A stretch of DNA of 64,000 bases from Cerrena zonata (taxonomy: Eukaryota > Basidiomycota > Agaricomycetes > Polyporales > Cerrenaceae): positions 868,001 through 932,000 of the forward strand of contig JASBNA010000007.1 of assembly GCA_038087015.1 (NCBI GenBank), written 5' to 3'. A program made the translations under genes and the position numbers. Every line of letters starts with the position of its first letter. The first letter of the stretch is position 1. Below, one piece after another: positions 1 to 12,419 of the stretch. Under the pieces are notes generated by a model. That model did not search any database. It saw nothing but the letters and a program-made list of their open reading frames with translations, and was not told the DNA's origin.

Positions 1-1779
1 GCTGGTAGACCGTCCGAGTTCATCCCAGGTTGCGGGATGGCTTCCAAAGCACGAGTGGCAGCCTGGATGAAAAGTCGGCGCTGTTCCTTGAACCAAGGCC
101 ACCTGTCTTCCAAAACTTTGCGAGAGCACTGGACCTTGCGCCCATCATCACAGACAATCTCGAAATCCGCGAGAACACACTCTTCCAGGGCGGCAAGACC
201 CATCTCCTGCATGGGAATATCAAGGAGGAGTGGAGGAGGTTGATAAATCCCGAAGGCTTCCAAATCGATAACGGCGACATGGTCCCAACTGAGCAAACGT
301 CGGTTGTAATCCTCCACGAGATTTCCATTTCGGTTACCAAAAATGAGGAATTTGTTTGCTTCAGGCCACAAGCAACTCCGGAACCAAGAGCCCACGAGTG
401 CACTTCCTGGATCAATGCGTGACCATTGCATGGTTACCAGGTCTAGTGTCCACACCGAGAAGGATTGAAACGTCTGCGAGAGATACGTCCCGGCAATAAT
501 GAAGTTGCTCCCGAGAATCGCGCCGGTGGGGAAACGGAGACCAGGTGGGAATGATGTGCCAGTCATGGCAGCAGAGCGATCGGTGATGGAGAAATCAGAA
601 TCAGGCAACGGAGAGAACACCTCAAGTTCACGTTGAACATCTGTGAACTGCACAAGTCTTTAGTGTATCATGACATGTGGAGAACTTGAGAAACCTTACG
701 TTATAGTTACTGAATAGGTAGATATCACACGGATGTTCCTCAGTAGGCGCAGCAGAGTACGGGAGGTGGATTAGGTTCTCGGGGGAAGTAACATCTGAGG
801 ACGGAGGGTCGTTCTTGTCAGTTCTAAAGCGCGTACCAGGAGCTCCCAAGTTGCTGTGAGCACCACGACCTTCTTCTGACGGAAGCCGGACGCGTTTGTC
901 GGATGTGACCGCAACACTACGGTAGGTACCGCAGTGACGAGGGTATTCACGCCTCTGGACCCATCGCTTCGAGACGAGGTCGTAAACGTGAATGTCGTCG
1001 AGCCACACGTTGTTGAGGTCTTGACCTCCGATGATGAACAGACGGTTGGCAGTTACAGAGGACAGATGTGCGTAGCGCGCTTTAGGAACTAGAGGTGAAG
1101 AAGCTTCCCCAAAGGTAGCCGGGGCAGGCACCCAGTGACGTGAAGCCAGATCAAATAGTCTCACGTCATTGAGCACGCACAAGTCTTCAGGATTGTCGGA
1201 TTGTGGTTGAATAGCCATTCCACCGAAGACGATAAGGTGATTATTCCCTAAATTTGAGGTTTGTAAGTATTCAGTGTATGCAAGGGAACGTTGCTTCACT
1301 GACAAGTATCAGCGCTGTGGAAATACCGAGCCTGCGGAATATCATCTTCGGAGGACTGATGGAGCTTCTCCCACTTGAACGACTCTAGGTCGAACACGTA
1401 GATGTCCGAAACCATCCTACGTTCTGCAACCAAGCGACCTCCCTGGAATAGGGTTGAGCGCATACACTTGTAAATTTTGAAATAGACCTACGTAGAGGTA
1501 CATCTTGGAGCCCACGACCGTGGTGGATGCACCCTAGAGAACATGAGTGAGTGAGTGCCGAGCAGTCGGAGACAAGTGGGATGGACATACGACGAGCTTT
1601 GGGGGCACATCTCCAGTGGTACGTTTGCAGAACGCGGTGAGGTCCGCAATGGGGTACATGGGTGGAAGGAGTGAATGCCTTGTGTACTGAGGTCGGCAGA
1701 CAGATGGGGGAAGGAGAAAGAGACCTGCGGAGGGGAGGGCAGAGGTAGGGACTATGTATCTCCTTGGCGGTTGCACCAA
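1..1779 (-). CDS. Kelch-repeat protein with C-terminal BTB-like segment (3' end cut by window)
   Basis: Joined exons give a beta-propeller of kelch repeats. Visible blades include VFGGMAIQ, LFIIGGQDLNN and a repeated hydrophobic-D-L-x(5-6)-W pattern (LFDLASRHWV, VYDLVSKRWV, VFDLESFKWE). The frame near 1-250 continues into a BTB-like stretch (DFEIVCDDGRKVQC, RKVLEDRWPWF). Introns lie at about 1505-1591, 1443-1476, 1256-1309 and 660-705, all with GT-AG borders in the minus direction. The kelch plus BTB order resembles fungal Ral2-type Ras-activator proteins, but that equivalence is inference. The first ATG of the N-terminal exon is at 1779; an upstream exon cannot be excluded because the first about 50 residues are not diagnostic. 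The gene runs off the left edge, so the stop codon is not seen. Confidence 0.8.
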
Positions 1780-1799
1780 TTACTGGCCTCTCGATCACT

Positions 1800-3597
1800 C
1801 TGCTGACCTAAGCAGGATGCGTCCCGTTTAAAGCAACCGTCACACGCCACCCGTGCCTTCACAGATTCCCTCAGATTCCCAATCGGGCATCCACTCTCTC
1901 CAAATCCCTTTTTCCTCTGCGCCCCCTCCGTAGACGCCGGTGTCCATATCGCTTCCTGCGAACACCCGCCGCCAAATGTTCTGATCCCCAGTCCTCTTCT
2001 CCCTGTGCGCAACGCTAGAAGTCCCAACTCTATCAGACTCTATTCTCGTGACGTCCCTCTCCTCCTCTTTTTCTTCTTTTTTCTTCATTACTCTATCATC
2101 GCCCTCCCTGATTAGATTTTCTACATCTCCGCCACTTCCGTCAATCGTACACACCCATTTTGCGATTGCAGATCGCTTTATGATCATCCCACCGCAAAAA
2201 ATTCGCTTGAGAGCTTTCCCTCACCTAAAGTACTTTCCGTCACAGCTCTCTTGGCCAGTCCAACCTGCAGCCTCTACCGCCGGCTTGCGACTTCTCTGAG
2301 GTTGCTTGAAATTCTGTATTTCCGGTGTTTGCCTCTACCGTACCGACATTAATGTGCCTGGCTCAATGCACGTCAAGCCTCAGGTGTTGTCGCTTCCAAC
2401 TGGCTATTTGTCCAGTTGCTTCTCGTTTCTCAACCTCTACGCCTTACCCTAACAACAGCTTCCAATACTCATGGTAACCACGGGGTATTTTAGGTATGCA
2501 ACTCTGAGTAAGTTATATGGAGACCAAACTGTTGGTACGCCGCTCGAACGACACAGATATCCCCATGTGCCATGCGATTTGAATAAACAACGATCGTCGG
2601 AGTTGCCCCTGACTGCCTTCAATCTCCCCCCACCGACCCCGGCATCCCTCAACCCACTCAGCCCCGCATCTCGGCCTGCTTGTGGTCACATTTACTACAG
2701 CAACCAGCTGCGCATGTGGTGGTTCACGCATTTCGAAGTGTGCTGGTGGTTCAGCGATTGTCTATATATTAACACAGCTGCCCAAGGCTGAACGCAACCC
2801 GTCCCCAATATCCAATACATATGCTTCAGACCCTTCGTCATACCCCCCTCCTAATGTCCGTTTACTTATATGCACAAATCCACCCACGGACGACATAACG
2901 TCGGACCCGAAATGAAAGATACTGTACCTTGGGCCTTATGGGTCTGCTACGCCGCACGCCCAGCTTACATATTCAACTTGTGCTTGCGCAATAATGGGTA
3001 GGATACGATAATATACATACGCACACTATAGGCCTCCGGGTGGGTAGAAATCACACGACACGAGCTTGGGTGGTCGGGAAACGCAGTCCAAATTACTGTA
3101 TATAACGTGCTCAAAAGGGGGGGAAACCCATCAGCCCAAGATATTATTTCTACCTGATACATCATCGAAAACTCAATCTGGGTAGCACATGGGTCAGGGT
3201 CCCAATTCCAGTTATGGGTGTCCCCTTCACTCTTCTGTTTCATCTTGTGCAACACTTTCCTATAGTTCATCCGCGATTTTTTGCCTTCATCAGAAATTGG
3301 AATAAAGTGTGTAGTGTCCGGACTCGGATATGATGATGAATGTGGAATGTGGAAATTGAAGGGATGTTATGGATGCCGTACGGAGTAATAAGTATGAACG
3401 TCTATTTTGTTGGATGGGCAGATGCCAAGCTCTAAAGGTGAGAGAATTATATCGTACATAGATGTAAGATGTTACATGTAAGAGTGAGTGGGGGGGAGGG
3501 AAACCGATATGACCGAAAAGTTAATAAGTTAGAGGCACATAGAAGAAGAAAGAAGAAATGACCGGAACAAGACCAAAAGTCGGACTGCTTAAAGCTT
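1800..3597. other. Intergenic region between kelch and AOX genes
   Basis: No exon chain with a recognisable product was found on either strand. Short open frames here are broken by stops and lack family motifs. The stretch holds the upstream region of the kelch gene, with a pyrimidine-rich tract around 2045-2100, and the 3' flank of the alternative oxidase gene, with purine-rich G runs near 3489-3500. Confidence 0.5.
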
Positions 3598-5743
3598 TCA
3601 AACCTTCACTGAGGGTGTCTCCTCACCATGTTTGTGTCTTCCTTCGTCAATCAGATGCAGGGACTCCTCCACATATTTCTCCGCTTCATCCCTCTCGAAT
3701 CTAGAAACACCAACCGAAGCATCAGTAAAACTCATATCCCATCATATACCCACACCTCCAAATGATCATCCCTCTTTCTAGCCGCCTACCTAAGCCTCCG
3801 GTTGATACGGCGCAATACGTGGCATAAAGGGGGTGCGGCGTAGAGCAGGGAAATGATATTCCATATTCCAGAAATACCATCGAAAGAAGCAGGAACGAAA
3901 AACTATGGTACTCACGAAAGCTTTTTACCCTTGACCAACATGTTAGGTTCTCGGAGTGCGAACGGGTTGACATCCTTCTCAGGATTGATATTCGCCAAAC
4001 TGTGATTGACAAACCGATGTGTAGTCTCATCGCTTCGGACGGCATATATGACATCCAGCAGCTTGGCGTCAGGGTTCATACGCCAGTAGTCGACGGCGAT
4101 GGACGGTGCAGGGTACTCCGTCCTGCGAAATATTTCAAACAAAGAAGAACGTCAGTTCCAGGTACCACCAAAAAACACTCCGTTACTTGAATTTGAGAGA
4201 TGGCAGAGTCTGAGACGACGTGTGAGGCTTTTTTGGGGTTGTTGTTGGGTGATTCCCTGATTGGGTACCTGACTCCGCTGCTCGAGAGCGGACGAGAGCA
4301 CACGGTACAGATGGTGGGAGGGTATGGGAATATAGAGGGGATATGGGAAGGGATAGACAGAAAGAACGACTGCTTACCATTTTGGTAAGCGACCTGCTTC
4401 GATTTCTTGTATCGCTCTTGTGTAGGTGACGACGGCCTCTTCCTCGAGAAGACCCACGAACCGATGGCAGGTACGTGGTGAGATCAGATATGAGAAGACT
4501 GTATGTATTGTAGTTGAGTCAATAACCCTTAAACCTTATGTTGACGATCAATAGCGGCGGAGAGAGGGACTTACAGAATAGGTTATAGAAGATCCCTTGG
4601 GCACCGAGGACGAGCGCACGGAAGAGGAGACCGGGTTTTCGAATGGTCATGAACGTCCTGTATGGTTACCAATTACAAATGTCATGTTAGGGATGTGTTG
4701 TTGTTGTTATTGTCTAAAAATAAGGTAGGCACATCTGGGGCTTACATTAGGTGCATACGTTCGTTCTCGGCTTCTTCGAGAAGTGTATGGATCCAGCCAG
4801 CATCTCTCGCTGTTAGATAGGTTCGTTAGAACTTAAGCATATCTCGACGTGGGAAGATGTTAGAGAGCCATACTGACCATAAGACGAAGGCTGCGTAAAT
4901 GACGAAGAGTAGCTGCAACCATTCCAGGTACACCGGCGATACTCTCCAAGAATAGCATTCGCTAACGTTAAGCATTACACATTAGTCTAAGCGCATTCAC
5001 GAACATGTGGTGTTGAGATAAACTTACGTTTAACCAATCATGTTCCGTCATCACATACCCACCCTTGCGAAGCTCTTCCAGAGACATATTGCTGTTCGGA
5101 GGGATAGGTTTATGTTTATAACCTGACACAAGGTCGAATCCCCATCTATCCAGGGTGGCATGTGTAACCATTAGTTCTGTCATCACCAAGGATTAACAAC
5201 GATGGAAGGGTACCTTAGAAGCCTAACAAATATCACGGCAATCCTATCATGGAAGGTTTTCGCCTGATGGTGTAGAACCTATCATAGTAAAATGTTTAAA
5301 TATCATGAACAATCTCTGATGATATGTAGTTGAAAGTTGGAAAGTTGAACTTACTTCGACAGAGTGAAGTTCCTCCCGAGAATAAACAGGATGGAACAGA
5401 ACCCAATCACCTCTCACTTCAGATGAAGGTACGGAAGCGTTTACAACTTCGCCGGGTTTCATCTCAGGAGACCCAGCAGCCGGAGCCATATCCTCTACAA
5501 ACATAGGATTAAATCAATGTCAAACAAGACCTCATAATATTCAATCAAAAATGGACAAGAGGACTTACTTCGATGAGGACCTTCGATCCCAGCGGTACTC
5601 TCGGTATTGGGCTTACTCGGCGAAGCAGGTTTGTACTTCAACCAACTAGACATGAATGTCCTTCTCGACGCAGGCGCCAAAAGAAGAGGTCTGCATCCCA
5701 AAGTGGCACTAGGGATGTTACGGGCAACGGCAGTACGAAGCAT
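3598..5743 (-). CDS. AOX1: Alternative oxidase, mitochondrial
   Basis: Cyanide-resistant ubiquinol oxidase of the inner mitochondrial membrane; it passes electrons from ubiquinol to oxygen without proton pumping. About nine short exons join in frame. The N-terminus [16 protein letters not shown] is a typical presequence, so the ATG at 5743 is preferred over the in-frame one near 5800. Downstream come [57 protein letters not shown] (di-iron ligands), the LLEEEAV region, and the closing [17 protein letters not shown] with the last iron ligands, then NPFALREPN. The protein ends [10 protein letters not shown]. All di-iron E and ExxH motifs appear intact, so the enzyme should be active. In fungi this gene is usually induced by respiratory block or reactive oxygen; no such site was identified in the upstream sequence. 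Confidence 0.96.
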
Positions 5744-6802
5744 GATGTCCAAGTTAGGGGGTTCAGGGAAGTCAAAAGAACTTCGCGGGTCAAAAAACAA
5801 GAAGAGGTTAGATAGTTAGGTAGGGTCTGAAGTGTGAATAAAAGGAATGCGCTGAAACAACAACGCCCCAAGCAAGGAATGGGCTCTTTTGTATGCATTG
5901 CTGCCCGTTTCTGCCCGAACGACTATCCGACGCTTGCCGGGTCCTCTAACAGATTGGCACTATGATTTGACAGCGAGGCTGTTCTATCAGGTGCTCGATA
6001 ATTGGGAGCTAGTTGTCAGCCAATCGTCTTGGGTGTTGTCTAGACGTTTCAGCATTCCGAATATGCAGTAATCTAGGAAATCTCTCGGTTGTGATTCGTT
6101 GGCTTGGTTAGGAGCGGGAAGGGGGCGGTATGGCCGGTTTTGGAAGTTGCTTCAAAAATAGAAGAACCCTAACCTCAAGCACAGGAATCGCAAAGACCGG
6201 GTTTCTTGTAATTGACAAGTCGAGCTCGCGATCGCACAAATGACGAAAGGCAGTGTCGTGCTGATTTGTGCAAACGAAAAGACCGATGCAATTTAGTGGG
6301 TGATTATTGAGTTCTGGTTCACGAACTGTTGCTACACGGAGAAACAGTATCATCAGTGTGATGACACGGCGATAAGCAGCAAGGCAAGGATATATTGCAC
6401 CTAAATTACACCAACCAACGGAAAGATGATTCCGCCTTAATGAAAGATATTTACGGTGTCAAGTTCAATGAAGAGACCGGACGCCTCAACATGCAAATCA
6501 CGATACTCCATCACCCGATATCATAACATCCCCAACATCCTGGATGGATTGCAGGTAAATGGATGATCTACGAAAACCTACGATTCCGAGTGACGGGAGA
6601 CCCGAACGCTGGTTTCGGCATGTCCATGGCGTTGACCGGCTATGATGGAAGTCGAAGCAGTTCACGTTTCTGGCCTCGTATGTGAACGGAAGCATGGTTT
6701 AGGGCTCTCTCGCTCGTCTGCTTTCTCATGCATCGGCGGCTTGTGCTGGTGGCTTTTGAGTTAGTTTTACGTATAGGGTCTTGGGTTAGAATGTGCACGT
6801 AC
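5744..6802. other. Intergenic region upstream of AOX
   Basis: Contains the AOX promoter side (5744 to about 6100) and the 3' flank of the next minus-strand gene. Short open frames occur on both strands but none carries a recognisable motif or a convincing splice chain. No repeat was seen. Confidence 0.4.
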
Positions 6803-7440
6803 CTATGATGAACCTTTCGTTGACGCTGCATCTTCGGTATTAGCTGCACTTTGCTCGACGAGTGCTTTCTCCGCAGGCGTCAGCGAGAAGAAGGCCTCTT
6901 GTTGACGCTTCAGCCATCTCCTGGGCTATGGACACATCTATCAGCTCCCAGTCCCCCATGATAAATCATGCACTCACAGGACTAAATATATGCTCGTGGT
7001 CCCCAAAGTCCATAAAGAAGACCGCATAAATGAGAGCCGCTAGAGAGTCGAGAACAGAGCATCAACAACCAGACATCCGGAGCAGCCACACGAGGGTGAG
7101 AGTCCTACAGGGTATGATGACAAAACTGGAGATCTTGTTGACCGTCACACCCCATCGTGGACGCGGGTCATCAGGTTCTGGAAGAACGACCTTTTGTACA
7201 GGTCGTTTGATTGCGTCAGATGACTGGTCAGACTTGCACCGTATGACGCCGTGACGCAGGGCCAGAGACGTTGCTTTGTGAGCAAACTCCGTGAAGGGGC
7301 TTGGAGAAGAAGTCTGTTCATGTTGAGTGTCCGAGATATGGAGATAAGTGGGAAGCAGAAAGAACCTATGAGAGAGGCATGAAGTGGAACGCGTTGCTGG
7401 CTGTTAGCAAGCAAGTTCGCGTGAAAGCCTGAGGCGCTTT
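6803..7440 (-). CDS. Small fungal membrane protein of unknown function (5' end unresolved)
   Basis: Three exons join well in frame. The first, around 7390-7109, encodes a segment including FAHKATSLALRHGVIRC and RPRWGVTVNKISSFVIIP. An intron leads to AALIYAVFFMDFGDHEHIFSP, and a last exon gives PRRWLKRQQEAFFSLTPAEKAL and ends ASTKGSS. The hydrophobic stretch SSFVIIPAALIYAVFF looks like one membrane span, followed by an acidic then basic tail. The pattern (one span, then a W/R/Q-rich amphipathic helix) suggests a small organelle membrane protein, but I do not recognise the family. No ATG occurs in frame at the 5' end, so an upstream start exon is missing from this model and the 5' coordinate is approximate. 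Confidence 0.6.
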
Positions 7441-9118
7441 CGTGAACACTCGATCAATTGGTGCCGCATGGCCCTAAAAGGAAGGATTTCAAGTTCATTT
7501 TGATCCGGTCATAGTGCTCATAAAGGCATTTGACACATAGGACATGTTGGACTTGAACAGCATCTGGCATAAGGAATGCACGTTTAGTTCTCTCCTCTCT
7601 TTTTTATTGCTATTGGCTAACACATAGATCTTAACTCAGTTCCGCGTGCAAGATCCACCGAGGCATTCAAAGAAGGAATTATATAGTACATATATAATCG
7701 CAACCATAGGACGCGAACCGCCAGTAACTGAGGAACCTGCGGCTCACTGGTATAACAGTCATTACGCTCTAAGCAAACAGAGCGAGAGTGGCATGTGTTC
7801 ACGGACTTAAGCAAAGCGCTACACTGGCTCAATTGTAATTCTGGTAGGAACTATATTCTAGTCCTAGATCCACAGTTTATTCCAGAATTGCAGATACGTA
7901 CTCTAAAGTCTTGAGATAAACACAGATGAAAAATGGGGCAGAGTGATTATTGACGAAAGAAATTTTGGAACATGCAATGGTCCCCTCGGACGCGACTGCA
8001 AATATGCACATAGCAAGCCGTTTGTGGAGACAGGCGCTTCCCGGAAGTTCGATCCTTCGGTACCGCGTGAAGCGGAAAAGCAAGTATTTCAAGTGCAGCT
8101 CAATTCCCGACGCCTGCAGTAGTGTTTGGAACCACAGCAGCATGTAGTATATTTACTTACTGTATGGCGTTTGAAATTAACTTCAGAATGGTCATCGTTG
8201 CGCTAGGGATTGGAAATTCCCAAGCTACATCGTCGCCCTAAGAGTATGTCGTCATTGACATGCGGGGTTACAGCAAGGTACACTGACCGTGACAGTTTCA
8301 CCGTACGCATTTTCCAAAACGCTATCCTCTTCTATGAGAATACAACGAACCCGAGCCATCAAGCGCTTTGAAGAAGCTCAAGTTTGACCGTATCAAGAGA
8401 TGAGCGCAGAAGGGTCCACCCGATGGACACAGCTGAGCATTGCCTTGTCAAGGGAGTATCGGAGAGGGTGATGAAGACACAGGTTAAGGTCGCAAAGCGT
8501 AGATATGCAGATGCCAACGGCGATTCCGGCGGGGGAGTAAGAGCTAGATGAGCAGTACAGATGGTGTGATGTCTACAAGTCCGAGATACCGGCCTTTCCT
8601 ATTGCACACGCAGTCGACGAGGAAAGCGGACACTGCGAAAGGCCTTGAGCCTATCGGAATGCCAGCTGGTGTTTCAGCGAGGAACAGAGCAGAGTATGAG
8701 GTGCAAACAGCGAGATGGTTTTGTAGCGATTCGGACATGGGCCATTATCGGGGCGGAAAGCAGTGCTGATTCTCATTGGTGATCGGCCAGTGGGTCGCCT
8801 ATATTTGATGGCTTCACCGAGTTTATCGGTACAGGCGGGTTCAATGACTAAACGCCGACGAAAGTGCTTTTCGAGCTGCAGCCTGACACGAGAGCTGAAA
8901 TGAGAGGCGTGAGGCTGCCTGGGGGAACAGCAGAAGGCAGAGAGCGCACCCACCGTTACTTAAGCGCAAACGGAGGCTCTGGCCAGGGGAACCTGAAGGC
9001 GATCCGGAGTGAGCCGCCGGGTGAGCGTCGAGAGTGGGAAGTGTATCAAGTGCGACAAAACCGGACTTCTGTTCCAGCTACTCATCCCTCCCTCCTCAAC
9101 CCTTCTTCATCCACCGCC
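7441..9118. other. Gene-poor stretch before the first Zn2Cys6 gene
   Basis: Nothing with an identifiable product was found. The segment 8190-8950 contains several medium open frames on both strands that do not connect through plausible splice sites. It may contain an undetected or decayed gene, but I see no supporting motif. Confidence 0.4.
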
Positions 9119-12100
9119 ATGACCAACGACCCCCTCGACCCCCTCGACACCGACCAGCGACCCCAAAAGCGTCCCCGCCAGACACGAGACATGGACCTCG
9201 GCGTTCGTGCCTACACCATCCCCACTGCCGGCCCATCTACCCTCCAGTCCGAAACGGACGGGAATCCTGACGAGGGTCCCAAGAAAGGCAGAAAGCGACC
9301 CTTGTCCTGTGGAGAATGCAGACGGTGCGTACAGCAGCCCATTCCAGCATGCCTGCTTCACTGACTTCGTACATCTAGCTTAAAGCTCAAGGTATGTCCT
9401 ACCGCCTTCCCGCAGGTACATCACTAACATTGTGCCCAGTGCGATCGCGTCTTCCCATGCCAATCCTGCTGCAAGAGGGGATGCGCAGAAATCTGCCCTG
9501 ACGGCGCATTGACAGGCGGCAAAGGCAGCAGGTTCGCCGTCACTGTATGCAAAGTGCGGCCCACTTACCCATTCCTCTCCTCAGGTTCATCCTGGCTAAC
9601 ACCGAACAGCTCCACGAGAAAATCAAGACCATGAGCGAACGCATCCGCCAACTCGAAGAAGCCCTCCAGGTCCTCCAGTCACAAATATCTCCGGACGAAC
9701 ACCCCCTTCTTCGGCAGGACCTTCTGTCCATAAAGAAATCACCGGAACTATTTGGCATGGATGGTTCTGCGGCTACCTACACTCGTCTTCCTCACACCCG
9801 AACTTCCCCAGACGACGACTCGCTCCACAACGATCCACGAGGGAGCAGAAGCCCCTCGAGGAACACTTACGACGAGGTGATCTTCCGTCTCCAATCGTTT
9901 TTCCCGTTGTGGTATTGACATACATTGACAGGCATCCGCTCCGCAGCATGCTGGTCCATCAGGGTCTCCTCCATACAACCCACCGAGCGAGTTCGCACGA
10001 CTTAGTCATGGGTTCCCTTCGCCATGGTCGGTCTCTTTCCAGCTCAACCCTGGTGTGCGTGCGCAGATTCGGGAAATGTTGCCCACCATGGACGAGGCCC
10101 GACATCTGTGTGAGCAAGCACGCGTACGTGCTTTCTGGCAGTATGTGCTATAAACTTTCATTTTCAGTTTCCATGCATCCAACTGTTCATTTTCTAGGTT
10201 CAATCCTCACAGCAGCCATACATTCCTTCCGAACCTCATTCACAGCGTCTACAACTCGAACATTAACTCTCTCCTGCCACATCGTTTAGGCCTCTTCCTT
10301 ATGATCCTCGCCACCGGTTGTAGGGTGGATTCCAAGCCAAGCTCACATCAGGATGCCGAAAGATACTACAGCCTCGCCCGAGTGGCCCTCTGCGAAGTGT
10401 CCGTGATGGATGATACCAGTTTTGACGCTGTCAATGCAATGGTATGTATTCGTCTTACTCTCTCACACTTCATTTTATTTACTCCGTATGGGTCGGACGT
10501 AGTTCATTATGGTTTGGTACCTACTCATGTTCTCCGAAGACAAGCGAGCGGTTGAGTTTTCGTGGGGACTCACGGTATGTCACACGATTGTTCCACCTCG
10601 GTCGGCTTTTTAATTGGTCGGCTTGAATCCCTGTGATAGGGTATCATGCTCAAGCTCTCTACTGCGGTAAGTTAAGTTTGGTCATACATGTTGGGCTCTT
10701 CTAAACACGACTCTTTGTTGCAGATTGGATTGCGTATGTCACGCTCCTATGTATCTTTACTCCGCCGACAGTGTTTATACTGATGCGATCTATCTTCCGC
10801 AGATCGTGATAGTACCAGATCTAAAGTGATTCCCGAGGAACTGGACAAGAGACGGATCCTGTTCTGGGATATCGTCAATGTCGAGGCTCGATTGGTAGGT
10901 TGTTTCTTTGTTCAGAGAAATATGGTAAGCAAAGCATTGCTTACTTTACTCTATGTTCTACAGTCCCTCATGCTCCGGAGGCCACCAAACTTCAATAGAC
11001 AACACATCGACACTCGGTCACCAACATTTTCTTCTGATCCCAGCTCAGGTGGAATGATAGGTGCATCCTGTACGTCTCATCTTCCATCTAACTGTTTGAC
11101 TCTGCGTCTATCCTTGTTGAAGATGGTGGCTAACACAGCATTTTGTTCACTTTTTCCACAATTGTCTTCGATAGATTTTGAGTGGCAGCACAACTTTCTC
11201 ATAGAGTGTATGCTCCCTGTCGTGGATGTTGTCTCAGCTGCCAGAGCACCGAGTTACATCAGCATCCTTGCGCTGGACAGTCGGATACGAGATTTCGATG
11301 TTCCGAGTTCGTTACGCATGATGGATCAGGATGATGATTCTGCACATCCGTTAGCGCTACACCAAGCCATGATCGCATGTCATCGTGAAGTCGGTGAGTC
11401 CTGAGTACCTAAACTCTCACCTCTTCTTCCGATCTCGGGGGTCTTAAGCCTCTGACCAATTCTAAACGCTCACTCTATGTCATTTCTTTTTTGCTTCTCT
11501 CTCTCGACTTAGCCCTCCTGCAACTCCATCGGAATTATTTCACGCAAGCTCTCAACGTGTCTGATGGTTTCACATTCAAACACAAATACGCTCCGTCGGT
11601 TCTGGCGACTTTCACCAGCTCATGTAACCTCATCTGGACAGTCTACACGCTCTATAGGTGGGAACCGACAGCGTCGGTGAAGTTTACGCCGTTCTGGTCC
11701 AATTGTTTCTCTGCAGCGGTACGTTTATTTCTGAATATCGTACAACCTAATCCATCTGTCGTATATTTGCCTCTATGTTTCGAGCCTTTCCATGTGGTGT
11801 CGGTATCCCCGGATAAGACGAACTGACCATGTTCTGTGACTTATAGGTAGCGCTCTGTTTCTTCATGTCCAAGGTCCCTTCATGTGCGCTAGTTACACAA
11901 GGACTACAAGAAATTGATAGGATGATACAGCTCTTCGGGCAGGTAAAGGATTACTGCCCGAGCGCGGCCAGATTCCTTGTAAGCCTATTTCACACACATT
12001 CAATATAATAACCCGAACCCGCTAACTTCCTCATCCCCATAATATTCTTTTGATCAACTCAGCCCGCAGTCCAAGCCCTCAGCGAAAAGACCCGAACGAC

Positions 12101-12419
12101 CCACCTGCTTTACAAATCCGGAATGCCGACCGAAGGCGACTTTAACGACGAGATCTGTTCGCTCGGACGTAGAATCGGAGTGCTTCAAGGGAACCTTAAC
12201 ACCATGCTTTCTCAAGATGATACTACCGAGTCGGATCCATTTGACCATGCGCATCCGTCATTGGTAAGGTGTTTGGAAAAGGCGATGGTAGAACCTCCGT
12301 GTATGGATGAAGTGGTGGATAGGACGGATGTGATGTGGGATGTGAATGGCGTGCCGTTGAAGGCGTTTGATGGGTTTGGGAAGGGGATTCAGGATACGGC
12401 TTGGTTGAGTTGGTTCTAG
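9119..12419 (+). CDS. Zn2Cys6 fungal-type transcription factor
   Basis: Nuclear regulator of the Gal4-like binuclear zinc cluster class. The cluster is assembled across three exons: CGECRR, a 13-nt exon encoding LKLK, then CDRVFPCQSCCKRGCAEICPDG. It keeps the C-x2-C-x6-C-x5-C-x2-C spacing. A coiled-coil linker follows (TEQLHEKIKTMSERIRQLEEAL), then the Fungal_trans middle homology region with LLPHRLGLFLMILATGC, GIMLKLSTAIGL and the arginine-rich RILFWDIVNVEARLS. At least a dozen exons were traced. The start is the ATG in MTNDPLDPLD, since the longer open frame upstream is 5' UTR-like. The stop follows LSWF. It is convergent with a second Zn2Cys6 gene at 14343-18021. Targets cannot be inferred. 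Confidence 0.9.

Noticed and set aside
8040..8065. GTTCGATCC motif resembling a pol III B box
   Set aside because: The T-arm stem does not pair properly and no acceptor or D arm exists nearby.
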